Of a stretch of 64,000 nucleotides of DNA, positions 1 through 7,878 are shown one piece after another; position 1 is the first letter of the stretch; every line of letters begins with the position of its first letter. Made by a program: the position numbers and the translations under genes. The stretch is from Oscillospiraceae bacterium. Lineage in GTDB: Bacteria; Bacillota; Clostridia; Oscillospirales; Ruminococcaceae. The stretch covers positions 124,001 through 188,000 of the forward strand of contig JAJQBX010000012.1 of assembly GCA_021203065.1 (NCBI GenBank), given 5' to 3'. Below the pieces are notes generated by a model. It did not search any database and was not told the origin of the DNA. It worked only from the letters and a program-made list of their open reading frames with translations.

Positions 1-70
1 TTAGAGCAGATATGATTTCGAAAGTTGGCGACGCTAAAAAGGAGTGATAGAATTGAACTAAGACAACCGT

Positions 71-1360
71 GTGATAGTTGCTCTTCTGGCGATAGAAGTC
101 CTTACTTTTAGCATTATTTTGATACTCGCATATTCAACCGATAAATGCTTGTTTATGTTCTTTGCTTTTCTCTCCTTCGTAATATGCGTTATTACTATTG
201 CTTTCTTTGTATTGTCTATACGTAAGAAGACACGCAAGCATGATTTCAAAGCTATTCATTGCACCAAATCGCCTCTTGATAACGATGTTAAATATTTGAA
301 TGAGCAACTTGATTCGCTTGCAAAAAGAAGAAGCATTATTGAAAAAATAGAAAAGCAATCTCCGAACCCAAGTCCTGCGATGATTAGAAATCACGAAATT
401 CTAAATAACCTTTCCCTTCCACTAGAAGAAAGAAATAGAGCTTACTCTGCAATTAGAGACGAAGAAGAACAGAATATAGAAAATTTCTATGATCTCAATT
501 CAGTAGAAGGCATAGAAAGCATACCAGTCCCATGCATTCAACACAATGGCTACTATGACACTGTTACAGGAAGAGTTGAATACTATCTGAGAGTGCATGG
601 ATATTATCGCCATCTTCAAAATGGCAATAAAGATTTAGTAATCGCTTGCCTATACAAAGCGCAAGAACTAAGGTATTATTACAATGGTAGTGGTCGCAAA
701 AGTTACTTACGACTTGTTCAGTACCTATATGAATTTGGCAGAGATGAAGAAGCAGATTATGAATTAGCACGAGTAAATGAGTACTTTGAAAAACATCAAA
801 ATTTTCATGTTGATTCCACACTAAGAGGCTTGCTTGATGCCCGCAATAACAATACCGATCTAGTCCAAACTACTACATCCATAGCTTGTTGCGAAGAATG
901 CGCTAAGTATGTAAACCGAGTTTACTCGGTCAGTGGCAAAGATAAGCGATTTCCAAAATTACCATCCGAATTTTATACATATGGCGGAGGACATCATTTT
1001 TCTTGCCTTAGTGTTTGCTCGTATCATCCCGGCTTTTCTCCGTTGTTTGAGTGCTCTGATGTCATTGAATATAGTAATCGACCGTTTGTTGATGAAAGAA
1101 GTGCATATGAAATTGAACGCTATGAACAATGGCATTCAAAAATGGTTAAACGGAAGATAGCAGAAAAGAAACAAGAAGAAAGCTTATTAGAGTGGGCTAA
1201 ACAAAATAAAATTGATACAGATACATTAAATTGGATACATGACAATCTTCCAGAGTTATGTCCAAAGTCAGTTTCTTCTTTACGTCAAATACGAACGAGA
1301 AGCACTAAGACATATCAAAAGATTGTTGAGGAAGCAAAAAAGTTGGGGATGGATTTGTAA
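71..1360 (+). CDS. Unknown protein with two N-terminal TM helices and a C-terminal Cys/His cluster
   Basis: I do not recognise a named family. The 429-aa product opens with two hydrophobic segments (about residues 1-20 and 27-48), then a charged middle rich in Tyr and Leu that could form TPR-like helices (about 150-235). After it comes a Cys/His-rich module near residues 275-320 (CCEEC, then RVYSVSGKDKRFPKL, then HHFSC and C). The 'YSVSGKDKRFPKL' stretch after a CxxC resembles the zinc-binding module at the end of some phage minor-capsid/toxin-type proteins; this is only a motif resemblance. The GTG start is the first in-frame start after a stop at 56-58; its ribosome site is weak. The DUF4145-like gene follows 78 bp later on the same strand, so the two could form a module in the defence island. 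Confidence 0.6.
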   Translation: MIVALLAIEVLTFSIILILAYSTDKCLFMFFAFLSFVICVITIAFFVLSIRKKTRKHDFKAIHCTKSPLDNDVKYLNEQLDSLAKRRSIIEKIEKQSPNPSPAMIRNHEILNNLSLPLEERNRAYSAIRDEEEQNIENFYDLNSVEGIESIPVPCIQHNGYYDTVTGRVEYYLRVHGYYRHLQNGNKDLVIACLYKAQELRYYYNGSGRKSYLRLVQYLYEFGRDEEADYELARVNEYFEKHQNFHVDSTLRGLLDARNNNTDLVQTTTSIACCEECAKYVNRVYSVSGKDKRFPKLPSEFYTYGGGHHFSCLSVCSYHPGFSPLFECSDVIEYSNRPFVDERSAYEIERYEQWHSKMVKRKIAEKKQEESLLEWAKQNKIDTDTLNWIHDNLPELCPKSVSSLRQIRTRSTKTYQKIVEEAKKLGMDL

Positions 1361-1438
1361 CATATGTGCTCGTAGACGCTGAAATGAAAACAATTGCAAA
1401 ATCAAAAATCTGAAGCAAAGATAGGAAAGGAAAATCAA

Positions 1439-2374
1439 ATGTCATTTGATGAATTTATTGCTTATGTTGAGAGTAAAATTACTCCGTTTACATTAAGCGA
1501 AAGTGGTCGTTCTGATATGGCAATGTTATACAAGCAATATTCGGAAGAATCACTCAAGGAGTGCATAGATATTGGTATAAATCAATATTTTAGGTATGAC
1601 GGAAACTGCAAGCCAACTAGTGAATCTGTAGAGGAGTTCTTATGCAAACTTGGTGGAATAGCGTATAACAGATCGCTGAGTTCAATTGATCGAGAAATTA
1701 ATCATGTAAAAGCAATCGGAAGAAAGGCTTTTGACAACTGGAATGATTATCGTGCAAACGGTATTCTACATGATTATGTAGACGCCCTTAAGAACGCTTC
1801 TTGGTCTGACGATCAAATTATCAATGACTTAAGGGCAGATACGGTACGCCTAATAAGCAGATCAAGAAGTTGTTCGCAATGGTATAAGGCTATGCAAGGT
1901 TGGATTAGTGACATCCAACAGTGGAGCGAAAATGATACAACTACAATTTCAGAAGATGGCTCTATAATCCCAACACATATTTTTGATGGCGTTCGGCAAA
2001 ATATACAAAGTCTTTGCAAGCAAATAAACGCAAGTTACGAAAACAATTTGTACGATTGTACGGCTGTTATTATGAGAAGACTTTTGGAAGTACTTTTAGT
2101 ATTATCATACCAGAAACATGGACTGGAGTCAGATATTATCGATGAGAGCGGAAATCGTCATGTGACGCTCGATAAAATGATAAAAAACACCCAGCAGAAC
2201 AAGGAATTAGCATTATCTAGTAACACAAAAAAGGATATGGCTCTCTTTAAAGACCTCGGCAATTATTCGGCGCATAAAATATGGTACAACTGTACACAGA
2301 AAGACATTCAGCCTAATATCATGAAGTATCGTGTGATTATTGAGGAACTACTGTATAAGGCTGGATTAAAATAA
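1439..2374 (+). CDS. DUF4145/HEPN-like helical protein
   Basis: This 311-aa soluble protein has a C-terminal part (about residues 195-311) that looks like the DUF4145 helical domain. It has an R-R-L-L-E-V helix (YDCTAVIMRRLLEVLLVL) followed by a K-D-L-G-N-Y-S-A-H segment, the place where that family carries its G-N-x-x-A-H signature. DUF4145 proteins are often found in restriction and defence loci, but their biochemical role is not settled. I chose the ATG at 1439 because a ribosome site (AGGAAAGG, 1423-1430) sits 8 nt upstream; a TTG at 1394 would add 15 residues without one. No RX4-6H HEPN ribonuclease motif was seen. A strong hairpin terminator follows the stop. Its pairing with the preceding membrane/Cys protein is inferred only from order. 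Confidence 0.6.
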   Translation: MSFDEFIAYVESKITPFTLSESGRSDMAMLYKQYSEESLKECIDIGINQYFRYDGNCKPTSESVEEFLCKLGGIAYNRSLSSIDREINHVKAIGRKAFDNWNDYRANGILHDYVDALKNASWSDDQIINDLRADTVRLISRSRSCSQWYKAMQGWISDIQQWSENDTTTISEDGSIIPTHIFDGVRQNIQSLCKQINASYENNLYDCTAVIMRRLLEVLLVLSYQKHGLESDIIDESGNRHVTLDKMIKNTQQNKELALSSNTKKDMALFKDLGNYSAHKIWYNCTQKDIQPNIMKYRVIIEELLYKAGLK

Positions 2375-2385
2375 TTTTCTATAAG

Positions 2386-2422
2386 TCGGGAATCTATAGT
2401 TTGATATGGATTCCCGATTTTT
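2386..2422 (+). terminator. Rho-independent terminator after the DUF4145-like gene
   Basis: TCGGGAATC (2386-2394) pairs with GATTCCCGA (2409-2417) and is followed by a run of five T. It ends the first two-gene unit and lies just before the truncated mobilization gene. Confidence 0.75.
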
Positions 2423-2441
2423 AGCGAGTTAATTATGTCTA

Positions 2442-3191
2442 TTGGGAACGCTGCATTTGCACATCGACTTCGTTCCATTTACCACAGGAAGCAAGCGAGG
2501 ACTCGACACAAGGGTGTCCCTGAAACAGGCACTCGCAAATGAAGGTTTTGTCGGGAAGGGCAAAGGCGAGACGGAGTGGGCAGTGTGGGTTCGCTCTGAA
2601 AAAGAACAGCTCGCAGAGATTATGCAGAGCCACGGCATCGAGTGGGAGCAGAAAGGCGAACATCGGAAGCGTCTCAGTGTGCTTGAATACAAGCGGGAAC
2701 AGAGAGTGCAGGAGCTTGCAGAACTTACCGAGCAGACTCAGCAAAAAGAGGCGGAAGCGGCGGCTCTTGACAAGCAGATTGAGAAGACAAAGCAAAAGAA
2801 AGTGAACATCGACAGCATCGACAAAATCGAAGTCAAGCCGGTAATGCTTTCGTCGTCGAGGGTGTCTCTTGACAAGAAAGATTACGAAACGCTGTCCGTC
2901 GCCGCCAAGAAGTTCTATGCCCAAGAAAAGAAAGAATTGAAGCTCCAGAAAGCTCTCGACTCGGCAAACAAGATGGTTGGTGACCTGAAAGCGGAAAACT
3001 CCTCGCTTAAAGACGAGCTGTTCAAGTATAAATCTGTCCGCAATAAGTTGAATGCGAAAGAACTTGAGAAAGAAAATGAGCGATTGCGGGGAAAAGTCCG
3101 GATGTATGAGGATGCGATTTCACGGAATAATTTGTGGCATCTGTTTGGCGGGGAGCAGGGAATAGGGCGTATGAGGGACAATTCGAGGTGA
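2442..3191 (+). pseudogene. 5'-truncated MobV/Mob_Pre plasmid mobilization relaxase
   Basis: The frame begins abruptly with the conserved relaxase motif HLHIDFVPF (the HxHxD metal-binding region of the MobV/Pre family) and continues through the 'RVSLKQAL' segment into a long Glu/Lys-rich coiled coil (about residues 65-225), the usual C-terminal half of these proteins. Full MobV proteins have roughly 150-200 residues before this motif, including the N-terminal catalytic part. Here the only start is a TTG directly at the motif, and a terminator sits 20 bp upstream, so the N-terminal half has been lost. The product is unlikely to nick DNA. Base composition is richer in G+C than the flanking genes. 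It is the clearest sign that this block arrived on a mobilizable element. Confidence 0.8.
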
Positions 3192-3298
3192 ACGTAAAGT
3201 CATTTAAAGGCTCACATTGACACTTTAAATGACCTTTTAAAAATCCCAAAGCATCAAATGAGGCTTTAGATGAAGCTTTAAACCGCCAAGGTGGCGGA

Positions 3299-3475
3299 TT
3301 GGCGGATAAAGTATTAAATGCTATCGCCAAACTGCCGGTAGCAACAGTTCTGGAGACAGCGAACTATTGCGACTTCACAAAACGCACCGATGAACGTACA
3401 ATCAAGGCTTTGCGTGAACAAAGCAAAGTCGTCCGTGAGGGAGGCAAGAGATATAATCACTTAAAAGTATTATAA
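3299..3475 (+). pseudogene. Short orphan reading frame, probable gene remnant
   Basis: From a possible TTG at 3299 a frame of about 58 codons runs to TAA at 3475 and reads like a real protein end (K-V-L-N-A-I-A-K-L-P ... K-R-Y-N-H-L-K-V-L). The frame stays open upstream to a TGA near 3228 but has no ATG or convincing ribosome site. I do not recognise the family. It follows the truncated relaxase and is most simply a leftover of the same mobile element. The rest of 3192-3509 shows nothing else. Confidence 0.3.
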
Positions 3476-3509
3476 TCCACACTCGATTAGTCCTTTTGTA
3501 TTTGGTATA

Positions 3510-3538
3510 TTGCATTTTTAGTCGAAATGTGGTATAAT
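3510..3538 (+). promoter_or_regulatory. Sigma-A promoter of abiH
   Basis: TTGCAT (3510-3515), a 17-bp spacer, and TATAAT (3533-3538). Transcription would start near 3545. That excludes the ATG at 3527 as a start codon of the following gene. Confidence 0.8.
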
Positions 3539-3571
3539 AAATTCAAATACATCAAGAAAGAGGCGAACGCA

Positions 3572-4633
3572 GTGAATATAACATTTTTCATAGGTAACGG
3601 ATTTGACATTAACCTCGGTTTAAAGACCAGTTATTCTGATTTCTATGGTTATTTTGCCGAGAAAGCTTCCAACGACAACATGATTCGTAAATGGCTTGAA
3701 GAGGATGGTCAAAATGTGTCCTTGTGGTCTGATTTAGAGTCTGCACTTGGGCAAAAAATTGGGCGAAAAATGGAAAAAGTTAATAACGATACACTTGACA
3801 AATTCAACAATGACAAAATAGAGCTGGATAGGCTTTTGCTAGATTACTTGGAGGGTGAACAGCAACAATTATCTTTTGAAAGCAAAGAAGAAATTGCCAC
3901 CGAAATGGAAAGAAGTTTGCAGAGATATACAGATAATCTGAGTGAAGCCGATGAAACTTCTATCAAATCAACTTGCAATAAGTTCAAAGAAGAAGAGTTC
4001 AAATACTGTTTCGTATGCTTTAACTATACTGATACTTTGGATCAGATTATCGACATAACGAAAAGTCTGAAACCTAAAATTGCAACTCATGCAAGCGGTG
4101 GGCTAATTGTTAAAGATACTATTGGCGATTTAGTACATATTCATGGCAAACTTGACGAAGGTATGATATTGGGCGTAAATGACAAGGATCAGATAAACAA
4201 TGAGGAACTTTCAAATAACGATGACCTACTGGATACTTTCGTTAAAGAGTGGGCGAACGAAGCTATTGGACAGCGCAGAGTAGATCATGTTAGGGATATT
4301 CTCAAGCAAAGCCATATTATTTGCATCTTCGGAATGTCAATGGGAGAGACAGACAAGATGTGGTGGGTTGAGATTATAAATTGGTTAGAATCAAATGAAA
4401 GCAACAAAGTTATTGTTTGCAGCTTTAGTGACGAAATAAATCAGCAGAGAAGACCAGTATCCAGCATGGTTCCATTGCGAAAAGACGCAAAAAACACACT
4501 ATTGCGTTACGCCGGGTTGGACAGAGGTAGCCCAGAGTATTCAAAGCTTTCAAAACAGGTTTTGGTATCATTTAACACCAAAATCTTCGAATTCAAGGAT
4601 TTATTACTTGAACACAGTACAGAGAAAAACTAA
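3572..4633 (+). CDS. AbiH-family abortive phage infection protein
   Basis: The 353-aa product begins with the AbiH hallmark FFIGNGFDINLGLKTSYSDF (a nucleotide-binding-like GNGFD loop and the G-L-x-T-S-Y-x-D-F helix) and later carries V-H-I-H-G-K-L-D-E ... I-L-G-V-N-D and I-C-I-F-G-M-S-M-G-E-T-D, both typical of the family. AbiH was first described as a lactococcal phage-abortive-infection gene; its mechanism is unresolved. The GTG at 3572 is the start because the promoter -10 box overlaps the upstream ATG (3527), and AAGAAAGAGG lies about 8 nt before the GTG. The gene has its own promoter and is AT-rich like the restriction gene downstream, so it is probably an independent defence cassette. 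Confidence 0.85.
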   Translation: MNITFFIGNGFDINLGLKTSYSDFYGYFAEKASNDNMIRKWLEEDGQNVSLWSDLESALGQKIGRKMEKVNNDTLDKFNNDKIELDRLLLDYLEGEQQQLSFESKEEIATEMERSLQRYTDNLSEADETSIKSTCNKFKEEEFKYCFVCFNYTDTLDQIIDITKSLKPKIATHASGGLIVKDTIGDLVHIHGKLDEGMILGVNDKDQINNEELSNNDDLLDTFVKEWANEAIGQRRVDHVRDILKQSHIICIFGMSMGETDKMWWVEIINWLESNESNKVIVCSFSDEINQQRRPVSSMVPLRKDAKNTLLRYAGLDRGSPEYSKLSKQVLVSFNTKIFEFKDLLLEHSTEKN

Positions 4634-4715
4634 TGAATTGCGAGGCATTAATTCTTCACTACTGATTAAGTGGAGAATTTTCGCTTTATAATCCTCTAAA
4701 ATGGACTATAGAAGA

Positions 4716-4744
4716 TTGAAATCGCAAAGCGATTGTGATATAAT
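4716..4744 (+). promoter_or_regulatory. Upstream tandem promoter (P1) of the restriction-modification operon
   Basis: TTGAAA (4716-4721), 17-bp spacer, TATAAT (4739-4744). Predicted start near 4751, immediately before the 22-bp palindrome, so the palindrome would lie at about +5 to +26. Confidence 0.75.
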
Positions 4745-4755
4745 ATAAAATGTTG

Positions 4756-4777
4756 AAGTGTTTTTGCAAAAACACTT
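4756..4777. repeat. Perfect 22-bp palindrome between the two promoters
   Basis: AAGTGTTTTTG is followed directly by its exact reverse complement, with no loop. There is no T-tract, so it is not a normal terminator. Its position just after the P1 start and about 60 bp before P2 suits an operator for a dimeric regulator or a transcript-end structure. A 12-codon frame with a plausible ribosome site (ATG 4805, stop 4838-4840) follows it and could be a leader peptide; this is weak. Confidence 0.6.
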
Positions 4778-4836
4778 GCGAAGTATCGGGATGTAGAAAG
4801 GCAGATGAACGGCAATGGAATCCTCTCGATACAGAG

Positions 4837-4865
4837 TTGAAAAGAAAGATTCTTTGTGATATACT
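4837..4865 (+). promoter_or_regulatory. Downstream tandem promoter (P2) of the restriction-modification operon
   Basis: TTGAAA (4837-4842), 17-bp spacer, TATACT (4860-4865). The spacer ends in TTTGTGA, as in P1 (ATTGTGA), so P1 and P2 look related. The start would be near 4872, leaving about a 100-nt leader before the gene, with an AAGGAG ribosome site close to the ATG at 4970. Confidence 0.7.
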
Positions 4866-4969
4866 ATTGTGAAGAGAAAATCGCCATGATAGTAAGATTA
4901 AATAACCAGCAAATATAATTGGCAGGAAGCCGTCTTAAAAACGTAATTATTACATAAGGAGTGTAAACG

Positions 4970-7876
4970 ATGAGTAATAGTATAATGCCGTTAGAAGCTG
5001 ATACCAGAGTGTTGATAGATAATAGCCTTACTAACCTTGGCTGGAAGCTTACTGGTGTAGACCGTAATGTCTATTTCGAACAGACTCGTACTGATGCTGA
5101 GAAGAAAAAGCTTGGTGGTAAGCGCCCAGATTATGTACTTTATTCTAAGGATAGTGATAAGCCTCTCATCGTAATTGAAGCCAAAAAGAAAGGCTCTCGT
5201 ATCGATTTGGCACTAGAGCAAGGCATAAATTATGCAAGAGCTATTGAGGCTCCTCTTGTTTTCGCTACTGACGGCGTTTTCTGTAAGTCTTACCATACAA
5301 TTGCAAATCGACCGCCTATTCTTAATGGAGAAGAAGTAGACGAATTTATTCGCGAATCGCTTGCTTTGCGCTATTTAACATCTTATGAAGTCAATACAGT
5401 AAGCTCAAAAGTTCAGTACGATCGTAAAGAACTTATCCGAATTTTTGATGAGGCAAATAATATGCTTCGTGGCGAAGGCTTGCGCGCTGGTATTGAACGT
5501 TTCGGAGAATTTGCTAATATTCTGTTCTTGAAACTCGTAAGTGAAAGTGAACAGATTAAACAAGAGAGTGGAATAAAGACAGAGTTTGATATGGCATGCA
5601 GTTGGGATGCTATTAAGAATGTAAGTCTATCTGCGAGAATTGATTATATCAATAATACCGTTTACAAAAGGCTTAACAATCTGTATAAGACTGATATATT
5701 TACTCCGCTTCAAATCAGAGATGAAAGTATTTTAAAAGAAATAATGGATAAGCTTGATCCTCTTATGCTAACTGACGTTGATAGCGATGTCAAGGGAGAT
5801 GCTTTTGAATATTTCCTTAAAGCATCTACTGCTACCAAAAATGATTTAGGAGAGTATTTTACGCCTCGTCATATAGTTAAGACGATGGTTCGATTAGTCA
5901 ATCCACAGATTGGTGAGAAAGTTTACGATCCGTTTTGCGGTACTGGTGGCTTTCTAATTGAAAGCTTCCGCTATATCTACAATAGTATGGCACGCACTGA
6001 GACAAATCTTGAATTGCTTCGTGGGAAAACGATATACGGTAATGAGATCACAAACACTGCAAGGATTACAAAGATGAATATGATTCTTGCTGGTGACGGA
6101 CATAGCAATATTAAGATGCAGGACAGCCTTGCTAATCCGATAGATGGGACGACAACTTGGACAGATGAAAAAGGAAATTCTCATCATAACGGATTCGATG
6201 TTGTTCTCACAAATATGCCGTATTCTCAAAGGACTAAACATGGAGAATTATACGATTTGCCGAGCACAAACGGTGATAGCGTATGTGTTCAACATTGTAT
6301 AAAAGCGGTTAATAATACAGCGGAAAACGGTCGTATGGCTATTGTTGTTCCTGAAGGATTTCTGTTTCGGAAAGATTTAACGAAGACGAGAGAATATTTG
6401 TTGGATAATTGTCAGTTACAAAGCGTTATTTCGCTGCCCCAGGGCGTATTTTTGCCGTACACGGGCGTAAAAACTGATATTATATATGCGACAAAAGTCA
6501 ATCAAAAAGTCAAGTCATCCGATAAGAAAAAGAGCTTTTGGTATTTTGATGTCAAAAGTGATGGATATACGCTTGATAACCATAGGCGCAAGCTTGATAC
6601 GCCGAGCGATTTGAGCAAATATGAAGAATATCGCAAACTGGATGTAGATCAAGCTGAGGATATGCAAAAAGTGGGATTTGAAATTATTCCGCTTGAAAAA
6701 GTGAGAGGGAACTCTTATATTCTTGTTGGAAGTAGATACAGAAAACAGAGGCCAATTTCATCCAAGTATGAAGTTGTCAAAATAGGCGAAGTGGCTTCTG
6801 TTGTAAACGGGTACGCTTTTCCTATGTCTTTACAAGGACTGGGTGGAACAATTCCGTTTTACAAGGTTGGAGATATGAATTCTCCCGGAAATGAAATTGA
6901 AATGCACCGGAGCAACAACTATGTTTCTGATGACGTTGCTAAGTCCAGGAGGTGGAAGGTGGTGCCGACGGGAACTGTTATCTTTCCAAAGATAGGTGCG
7001 GCTATTGCTACGAATAAAAAGAGAATTCTTTCAGAACCAGCTCTCTTTGACAATAATGTTATGGGAATTGTATGCGGAGAAAGGGTTTTGTCACGGTATT
7101 TATTTTATATGATGAATGCAATTGATATTTCAAAGTGGGCATCTCTTTCAAATCCGCCGTCAATATCTAGTAGGGAGGTTTTAGAACAGGGTATTCCTTT
7201 GCCCTCTATCGAAATTCAACGTCAAATAGTTGCAGAGCTTGATGGGTATCAGCAAGTCATAGCTGGTGCTCAGAGTATTGTGTCAAGTTATAGGGCGAGA
7301 CTTGCTCCAAAAAATAATTGGAAGTCTGTTTGTTTGGGTGATTTGTTTGAGGCTGTCTCCGACACTGTTAATCCATTTGAGCAATCAGGAAAAGTTGTAT
7401 ATATTGGACTAGAGAATATTGAATCTAATACAGGAAATTTGATCGGACAGTTCGAGTGCGAAATGAACGCAATAAAAAGCATTAAGAGAGTCTTTAAGAA
7501 AGGCGATATCTTATTCGGAAAATTAAGACCAGCCCTAAATAAGGTTGCTTTTTCTGATGTTGATGGTATTTGTTCAACAGACATTATTGTTCTCCGTGCT
7601 AAGGATAGTAGCTTGGAATCAGAGTTATATAGCGTTTTACTCAGAAGTGATGAATTCAACAGCTCGGTTATGAACGGTATTAGCGGAGGTCAACTCCCAC
7701 GTGTAGACACGGAATATTTGATGCATTTGCCCATATACAAGATACCTATAGAAGAACAAAACTCTTTAATCGAACAATTGCATTATGAGCAATCCCTGAT
7801 TGAACCCTCAAAGAAGCTTATCGAAGTTTTTCGTGCTAAGATAGAGAATCGAGTTAAAGAAATATGGGGTGAGTGA
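4970..7876 (+). CDS. Single-chain restriction-modification enzyme: PD-ExK nuclease + HsdM-like methylase + two HsdS-like recognition domains
   Basis: This 968-aa protein fuses all parts of a restriction system except a translocase. Residues 1-150 form an HsdR-N-like nuclease domain with a PD-ExK site (PD at 53-54, E70-A-K72). Residues about 155-560 are an N6-adenine methylase: an HsdM_N-type helical part, the SAM motif DPFCGTGGF (from residue 320) and catalytic motif N415-M-P-Y, a variant of the usual N-P-P-Y/F. Residues about 595-770 and 785-960 are two target-recognition domains, each followed by an HsdS-type helix (IEIQRQIVAEL; IPIEEQNSLIEQL). The layout is that of Type IIG/IIB-like enzymes that cut and methylate from one chain. 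No HsdR helicase lies in the window. Two tandem promoters lie upstream, and the next gene is translationally coupled. Confidence 0.88.
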   Translation: MSNSIMPLEADTRVLIDNSLTNLGWKLTGVDRNVYFEQTRTDAEKKKLGGKRPDYVLYSKDSDKPLIVIEAKKKGSRIDLALEQGINYARAIEAPLVFATDGVFCKSYHTIANRPPILNGEEVDEFIRESLALRYLTSYEVNTVSSKVQYDRKELIRIFDEANNMLRGEGLRAGIERFGEFANILFLKLVSESEQIKQESGIKTEFDMACSWDAIKNVSLSARIDYINNTVYKRLNNLYKTDIFTPLQIRDESILKEIMDKLDPLMLTDVDSDVKGDAFEYFLKASTATKNDLGEYFTPRHIVKTMVRLVNPQIGEKVYDPFCGTGGFLIESFRYIYNSMARTETNLELLRGKTIYGNEITNTARITKMNMILAGDGHSNIKMQDSLANPIDGTTTWTDEKGNSHHNGFDVVLTNMPYSQRTKHGELYDLPSTNGDSVCVQHCIKAVNNTAENGRMAIVVPEGFLFRKDLTKTREYLLDNCQLQSVISLPQGVFLPYTGVKTDIIYATKVNQKVKSSDKKKSFWYFDVKSDGYTLDNHRRKLDTPSDLSKYEEYRKLDVDQAEDMQKVGFEIIPLEKVRGNSYILVGSRYRKQRPISSKYEVVKIGEVASVVNGYAFPMSLQGLGGTIPFYKVGDMNSPGNEIEMHRSNNYVSDDVAKSRRWKVVPTGTVIFPKIGAAIATNKKRILSEPALFDNNVMGIVCGERVLSRYLFYMMNAIDISKWASLSNPPSISSREVLEQGIPLPSIEIQRQIVAELDGYQQVIAGAQSIVSSYRARLAPKNNWKSVCLGDLFEAVSDTVNPFEQSGKVVYIGLENIESNTGNLIGQFECEMNAIKSIKRVFKKGDILFGKLRPALNKVAFSDVDGICSTDIIVLRAKDSSLESELYSVLLRSDEFNSSVMNGISGGQLPRVDTEYLMHLPIYKIPIEEQNSLIEQLHYEQSLIEPSKKLIEVFRAKIENRVKEIWGE

Positions 7877-7878
7877 AG

